From a virus, in IMG/VR virus record IMGVR_UViG_3300033149_000574, positions 1 to 32,851 of that record: DNA of 32,851 nt; one strand, given 5' to 3'. Numbering within the stretch: the stretch's first letter is position 1; every line of letters starts with the position of its first letter. Positions 30,757 to 32,851 of this stretch are shown here, piece by piece. The translations under genes and the position numbers were made by a program. The notes beneath the pieces are model-generated. The model saw nothing but the letters and a program-made list of their open reading frames with translations, was not told the DNA's origin and searched no databases.

Positions 30757-31374
30757 ATGCTAATATCAATTAAACAAAAGCCTTGTAAGGGAACAGGAAA
30801 AGCAAAAGGTTACGGCTGTAATGATAAAGTACTTAAAAGAAAGTATGGTTTATGCATGAATTGTTATCCTACATGGTTGTTTAATTCAGAAGAGGGTAAA
30901 GAGCTTGTACAGAAACATACTTTAAAGGCAACAGCACCACGACAAAAGCTACAAAATGCCCTTGAAGAGTACAAAGAAGAGAGAAGCCTATCATGGTTAT
31001 TAATAAATACTAGGACATGGTGTCATAAATACATACGATTGAGAGACAAAGGAAGAGACTGTGTTTCGTGTGGTCACGAATGGAACCCAAACCATCAGGC
31101 AGGACATTGGAAGAAAGCAGAGTTATATAGTACTTTGAAGTTTGACGAATTAAACATTCATAATCAATGCATGGGCTGTAATTTAATGAAGGATGGCAAT
31201 GTACAACAGTATGCAGACAGAATTACGTTAAGGATAACAGAAGCTGACAAAGCTAAAATAGAACAAATGGCAAAGGATGAAAAGAAGAACTCATTCAAAT
31301 GGGATAGGATCAAATTAAACGAAACAAGAGAGTACTACAAAGACAAATACAACAAACTAAAAAAAGAACTATGA
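30757..31374 (+). CDS. ninG: NinG/Rap-like recombination protein
   Basis: At 205 residues it shows the NinG plan: an N-terminal Cys region (KPCKGTGKAKGYGC..YGLCMNCY), LSWLLINTRTWCHKYIRLRD (about 74-93), then DCVSCGHEW, NHQAGHWKKAEL (about 110-121) and HNQCMGCNLMKDGNV (about 133-147), a zinc-binding and HNH-like section. In lambda, NinG (Rap) acts in RecBCD-associated recombination and Holliday junction endonuclease activity. It is complete and has no phage recombinase beside it. Its end overlaps a tiny membrane ORF. Confidence 0.85.
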   Translation: MLISIKQKPCKGTGKAKGYGCNDKVLKRKYGLCMNCYPTWLFNSEEGKELVQKHTLKATAPRQKLQNALEEYKEERSLSWLLINTRTWCHKYIRLRDKGRDCVSCGHEWNPNHQAGHWKKAELYSTLKFDELNIHNQCMGCNLMKDGNVQQYADRITLRITEADKAKIEQMAKDEKKNSFKWDRIKLNETREYYKDKYNKLKKEL

Positions 31375-31451
31375 CAAAGCGCACAACATTTATAGCAATA
31401 ACACTACTAAGCTTTATCTTTTGGTGGGGAATGTATAAGATATTTATATAA
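31371..31451 (+). CDS. Tiny single-pass membrane protein (26 aa)
   Basis: ATGA overlap with the NinG stop. The product is almost entirely one hydrophobic helix (FIAITLLSFIFWWGMYKIFI). The third case of such coupling in the genome makes chance less likely. Function unknown. Confidence 0.4.
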   Translation: MTKRTTFIAITLLSFIFWWGMYKIFI

Positions 31452-31473
31452 TGTTAATGTAAATTTTGAAGCG

Positions 31474-31716
31474 ATGAATATAAGAGACGAAATAGAAGAT
31501 ATACTTTACGTAACTGACTTAAAACCTAGTGTAATTGAAAGGGTAACTGAAAAGCTTTTGAATTTACATCTTGTTATGCAACGTGATATGCTAAACGATA
31601 TGATAATGCAACAAGAGGAAATAGTAAGCAGTCCTATAAGGTTTAACGGTGTGCATATTGAAAACATAAAGAAGATATTTAAAAACAACGGTACAGAATA
31701 TCAATCACCTTTTTAA
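31474..31716 (+). CDS. Small helical protein, unknown (80 aa)
   Basis: The 80-residue product is helical (EIEDILYVTDLKPSVIERV, then LLNLHLVMQRDMLNDMIMQQ) and ends NNGTEYQSPF. The stop is four bases before the GCATAAC of the next attC-like site, so it probably is the cargo of the unit to the left of site F. A left edge could be GTTAATG (31453-31459), but it does not complement GCATAAC exactly, so cassette membership is unsure. Confidence 0.55.
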   Translation: MNIRDEIEDILYVTDLKPSVIERVTEKLLNLHLVMQRDMLNDMIMQQEEIVSSPIRFNGVHIENIKKIFKNNGTEYQSPF

Positions 31717-31720
31717 TGTT

Positions 31721-31786
31721 GCATAACGCTTGTGTATGCTCTGTATGGAGCAAAGCGGAATATGGAGTATAAACCTTGTTATAAGT
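31721..31786 (+). other. attC-like recombination site (site F)
   Basis: It runs from GCATAAC (31721-31727) to GTTATAAGT (31778-31786). The inside folds as CGCTT/AAGCG (31727-31731 with 31753-31757) with an inner GCTC/GAGC stem over a six-base loop and six unpaired bases on one side. It ends with a G-TT core that matches the right edge of the next unit (ACTTATAAT at 31993-32001). Confidence 0.5.
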
Positions 31787-31795
31787 ATTTTAATT

Positions 31796-31990
31796 ATGAA
31801 AACAGTATATTTTCAACCACACGATATAAATAAAAAGTTTTGTGAAATTGGTATGATTTCAGAAACTGACCCAGAATACATTTGGTACTTAGATGAACCA
31901 TGTAAAGTATTAATCAAAGACGTGAAAATAATAGACAAAGAAAGAGTAACCTACGACAAAAAGAATAGGTTGCATAGAGTAAAAAGCTAA
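31796..31990 (+). CDS. Small cassette protein, unknown (64 aa)
   Basis: An open frame reaches back to 31730, but that part lies inside the recombination-like site. The ATG at 31796 is nine bases after the core and A-rich before it, so the product is 64 residues. It is a mixed alpha/beta protein (TVYFQPHDINKKFCEIGMI; EYIWYLDEPCKVLIKDVKII) with two cysteines, no signal or membrane segment. It is the sole gene of its unit. No family is recognised. Confidence 0.6.
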   Translation: MKTVYFQPHDINKKFCEIGMISETDPEYIWYLDEPCKVLIKDVKIIDKERVTYDKKNRLHRVKS

Positions 31991-31992
31991 TT

Positions 31993-32049
31993 ACTTATAA
32001 TGGGTACAGCTAAAACACGCTTTATTGTGTTTTAGGTGCTGTTACCCTC
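31993..32049 (+). other. attC-like recombination site (site E), strongest hairpin
   Basis: ACTTATAAT (31993-32001) is the complement of the left edge GTTATAAGT of its unit, apart from the last base. Then GGGTACAGC and TAAAACAC (32002-32018) pair with GTGTTTTA, and GCTGTTACCC (32027-32047) across a short loop. Unpaired bases (an extra T, and GGT) lie on one strand only. The one-sided unpaired bases are the signature of attC strand choice. The site ends at GTTACCCTC (32041-32049). Confidence 0.65.
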
Positions 32050-32122
32050 TTTTATTTGTGCGCCTGAAACCCCTATAAACACTAGAAAAATGAAAATAAT
32101 TTAAAATTTCTTTGTATTTCGC

Positions 32123-32152
32123 TTGTATATACAATGTATTGTAGTACATTTA
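32123..32152 (+). promoter_or_regulatory. Promoter with palindromic operator inside a cassette unit
   Basis: TTG (32123-32125), a 19-base spacer and TACATTTA (32145-32152, one base off TAnnTTTG) form a promoter. A perfect 12-base palindrome, TTGTATATACAA (32123-32134), covers its upstream box, and TGTA-N6-TACA (32136-32149) covers the downstream one. Such symmetry suits a ribbon-helix-helix dimer, and one is encoded in the same unit (32462). The start of RNA near 32158 rules out a gene start at 32134 and supports 32179. Confidence 0.65.
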
Positions 32153-32178
32153 CAACAGAAACAACAACAATAAAGATT

Positions 32179-32451
32179 ATGACAACATTAGAACAAGCGA
32201 TAGAAAACTTCGATTACAGCTCATTATTTACTGATGAAAACAATGAAAAAATAGCAAAAGAAATAGAGATTGAAAATAAAGAAAGAGAGCAAAAAAAATA
32301 TGCTGAACAAATGAATAAATATTCAATGGAAATAAAAGATCATACAACTTTAAGAACTTGTAAAAGATGTCAAGGTACTGGAGAGATTAAGAGCTACAGA
32401 CATGTTGCTAATGGTGTTTGTTTTACTTGTGGTGGATATGGTAAAAAATAA
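32179..32451 (+). CDS. Cassette protein with DnaJ-type CxxCxGxG zinc motifs (90 aa)
   Basis: The frame extends to 32134, but the promoter places the true start at 32179. The 90-residue product has an acidic helical N-terminal part (EIEIENKEREQKKYAEQ) and two zinc half-sites near the end: CKRCQGTGE and CFTCGGYG, as in DnaJ-type zinc-finger units. It lies 10 bases before a ribbon-helix-helix gene in the same unit. Possibly the toxin or effector of a two-gene stability system, but zinc-binding adaptor roles are also possible. Confidence 0.65.
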   Translation: MTTLEQAIENFDYSSLFTDENNEKIAKEIEIENKEREQKKYAEQMNKYSMEIKDHTTLRTCKRCQGTGEIKSYRHVANGVCFTCGGYGKK

Positions 32452-32461
32452 AAACTAAACT

Positions 32462-32593
32462 ATGAAACAACCCTATCAAATAAGAATAGAACCAACAATG
32501 TTAGAGCAACTAAAAAAGGTTGCTAAAGAGAACGACACAAGCGTAAACCATGAAATAAGACAGGCTATCAAAAAGCGGTTGCAAGAAAAATAA
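32462..32593 (+). CDS. Ribbon-helix-helix (Arc/MetJ-like) protein (43 aa)
   Basis: The 43-residue product has a ribbon-helix-helix plan: beta strand QPYQIRIEPTM (about 3-13), helix LEQLKKVAKENDTS, and helix VNHEIRQAIKKRLQEK. These form dimers that bind palindromic DNA, often as antitoxins that repress their own promoter. It is the second gene of the unit, stops three bases before the right edge GAGGGTAAC, and the unit's promoter carries matching palindromes. A partner role with the zinc protein upstream is likely but not shown. Confidence 0.75.
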   Translation: MKQPYQIRIEPTMLEQLKKVAKENDTSVNHEIRQAIKKRLQEK

Positions 32594-32595
32594 TT

Positions 32596-32628
32596 GAGGG
32601 TAACGGTTTGAATATGGTGCGTTGCATC
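32596..32628 (+). other. attC-like site, short form (site A)
   Basis: It begins with GAGGGTAAC (32596-32604), the exact nine-base complement of GTTACCCTC (32041-32049), the left edge of the two-gene unit. It ends with GTTGCATC (32621-32628). Only 16 bases lie between, with no strong hairpin; AACG/GCGTT can pair at most. The site is much shorter than the others and is assigned by the matching edges. Confidence 0.55.
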
Positions 32629-32662
32629 ACAAAATTAAATAGATAAACTAAAACTTTGAATT

Positions 32663-32842
32663 ATGATAAAATACATTAAAGACAACATAAGCAATGCATT
32701 ATATTTTGTGTTAGTTGCTGTGTTTTTGTGGGTGTCAATTAGCAATATTATACAAGCGTTTAAATGCCCTAAGATGAGCCAAACAGAATTATTCTTACAC
32801 ATACCTAAGTCTTTTGTATGCGATTGGCAACATTGCAACTAA
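32663..32842 (+). CDS. Small single-pass membrane protein (59 aa)
   Basis: The 59-residue product has one membrane segment (ALYFVLVAVFLWVSI, about 12-26) and a C-terminal tail with three cysteines (QAFKCPKMSQTELFLHIPKS, then CDWQHC). It lies between GTTGCA (32621-32626) and TGCAAC (32834-32839), so it is the cargo of one unit, and its stop lies in GCAACTAAC. Complete here, it runs into the 114-base terminal repeat. I do not recognise the family. Confidence 0.7.
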   Translation: MIKYIKDNISNALYFVLVAVFLWVSISNIIQAFKCPKMSQTELFLHIPKSFVCDWQHCN

Positions 32843-32851
32843 CGGTTAGTA
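32738..32851. repeat. Terminal direct repeat, right copy
   Basis: It is identical to bases 1-114. Joining the copies gives a 32,737-base circle and restores attC-like site B, whose left arm is at 32835 and hairpin and right arm are at 115-160. Confidence 0.93.

Noticed and set aside
31730-31795. Longer start for the gene ending at 31990
   Set aside because: The added part lies inside the hairpin site; ATG at 31796 fits the unit edge and an A-rich leader.
32134-32178. Longer start for the zinc-motif gene ending at 32451
   Set aside because: It lies upstream of the likely RNA start at about 32158.
32635-32838. Minus-strand frame opposite the last gene
   Set aside because: The plus-strand frame has a membrane segment, fits the unit edges and keeps its stop in the site arm; the opposite frame has none of these.

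Overview
The window is essentially one complete small tailed-phage (siphovirus-like) genome from a Bacteroidota host, most likely a member of the Flavobacteriia. The host assignment is an inference. It rests on the AT-rich sequence, A-rich start regions without clear Shine-Dalgarno sites, promoter boxes of the Bacteroidota TAnnTTTG type, secreted proteins cleaved just before Gln (SYG-Q, FS-Q), and the protein families present. Bases 1-114 are repeated exactly at 32738-32851, so the molecule reads as a 32,737-bp circle. The repeat completes one gene and one recombination-like site across the join.

Layout. 1.6-4.8 kb: zinc-ribbon protein, two glycosyltransferase-like proteins, a secreted protein, a small membrane protein and a sigma-like factor. 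4.8-6.4 kb: small and large terminase. 6.4-12.8 kb: tail-tip and adhesin proteins plus a gp10-like head-tail joining protein. 12.9-14.2 kb: two genes on the opposite strand, closed by a bidirectional terminator. 14.2-23.0 kb: protease/scaffold fusion, major capsid, probable tail tube, portal, connector, tape measure, tail terminator-like protein and a trimeric fibre with YadA-head-type repeats. 23.0-25.3 kb: lysis region of small membrane proteins around a DUF5675-type enzyme. 25.4-29.9 kb: early/replication genes, including a Myb/SANT-like protein, a replication initiator-like protein, a DnaB-like ATPase and an SSB-like protein. 30.4-31.5 kb: HTH protein and NinG.

The most unusual part runs from about 29.9 kb through the join to 1.5 kb. 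Small genes there sit in units that begin with G-TT-N and end with the complementary N-AAC, followed by an imperfect hairpin with unpaired bases. This is the layout of integron gene cassettes with attC sites, all in one orientation. Five consecutive units (31778 through the join to 1500) and one isolated unit (29942-30336) can be traced. Cargo includes a C5-cytosine DNA methyltransferase, a ribbon-helix-helix/zinc-motif pair with its own promoter and palindromic operator, a small membrane protein and several unknown small proteins. No integron integrase or other recombinase is encoded, so the array looks like an integrase-less cassette cluster carried by a phage.

Working model. Early genes from the 25.4-kb and 28.4-kb promoters replicate the genome. 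The sigma-like factor just upstream of the terminase may direct late transcription of packaging, head, tail and lysis genes. The cassette region is the variable accessory segment, supplying functions such as DNA methylation. There is no integrase, no recognisable repressor module and no tRNA gene, so nothing points to lysogeny. Functions are assigned by recognising motifs by eye, without database searches.
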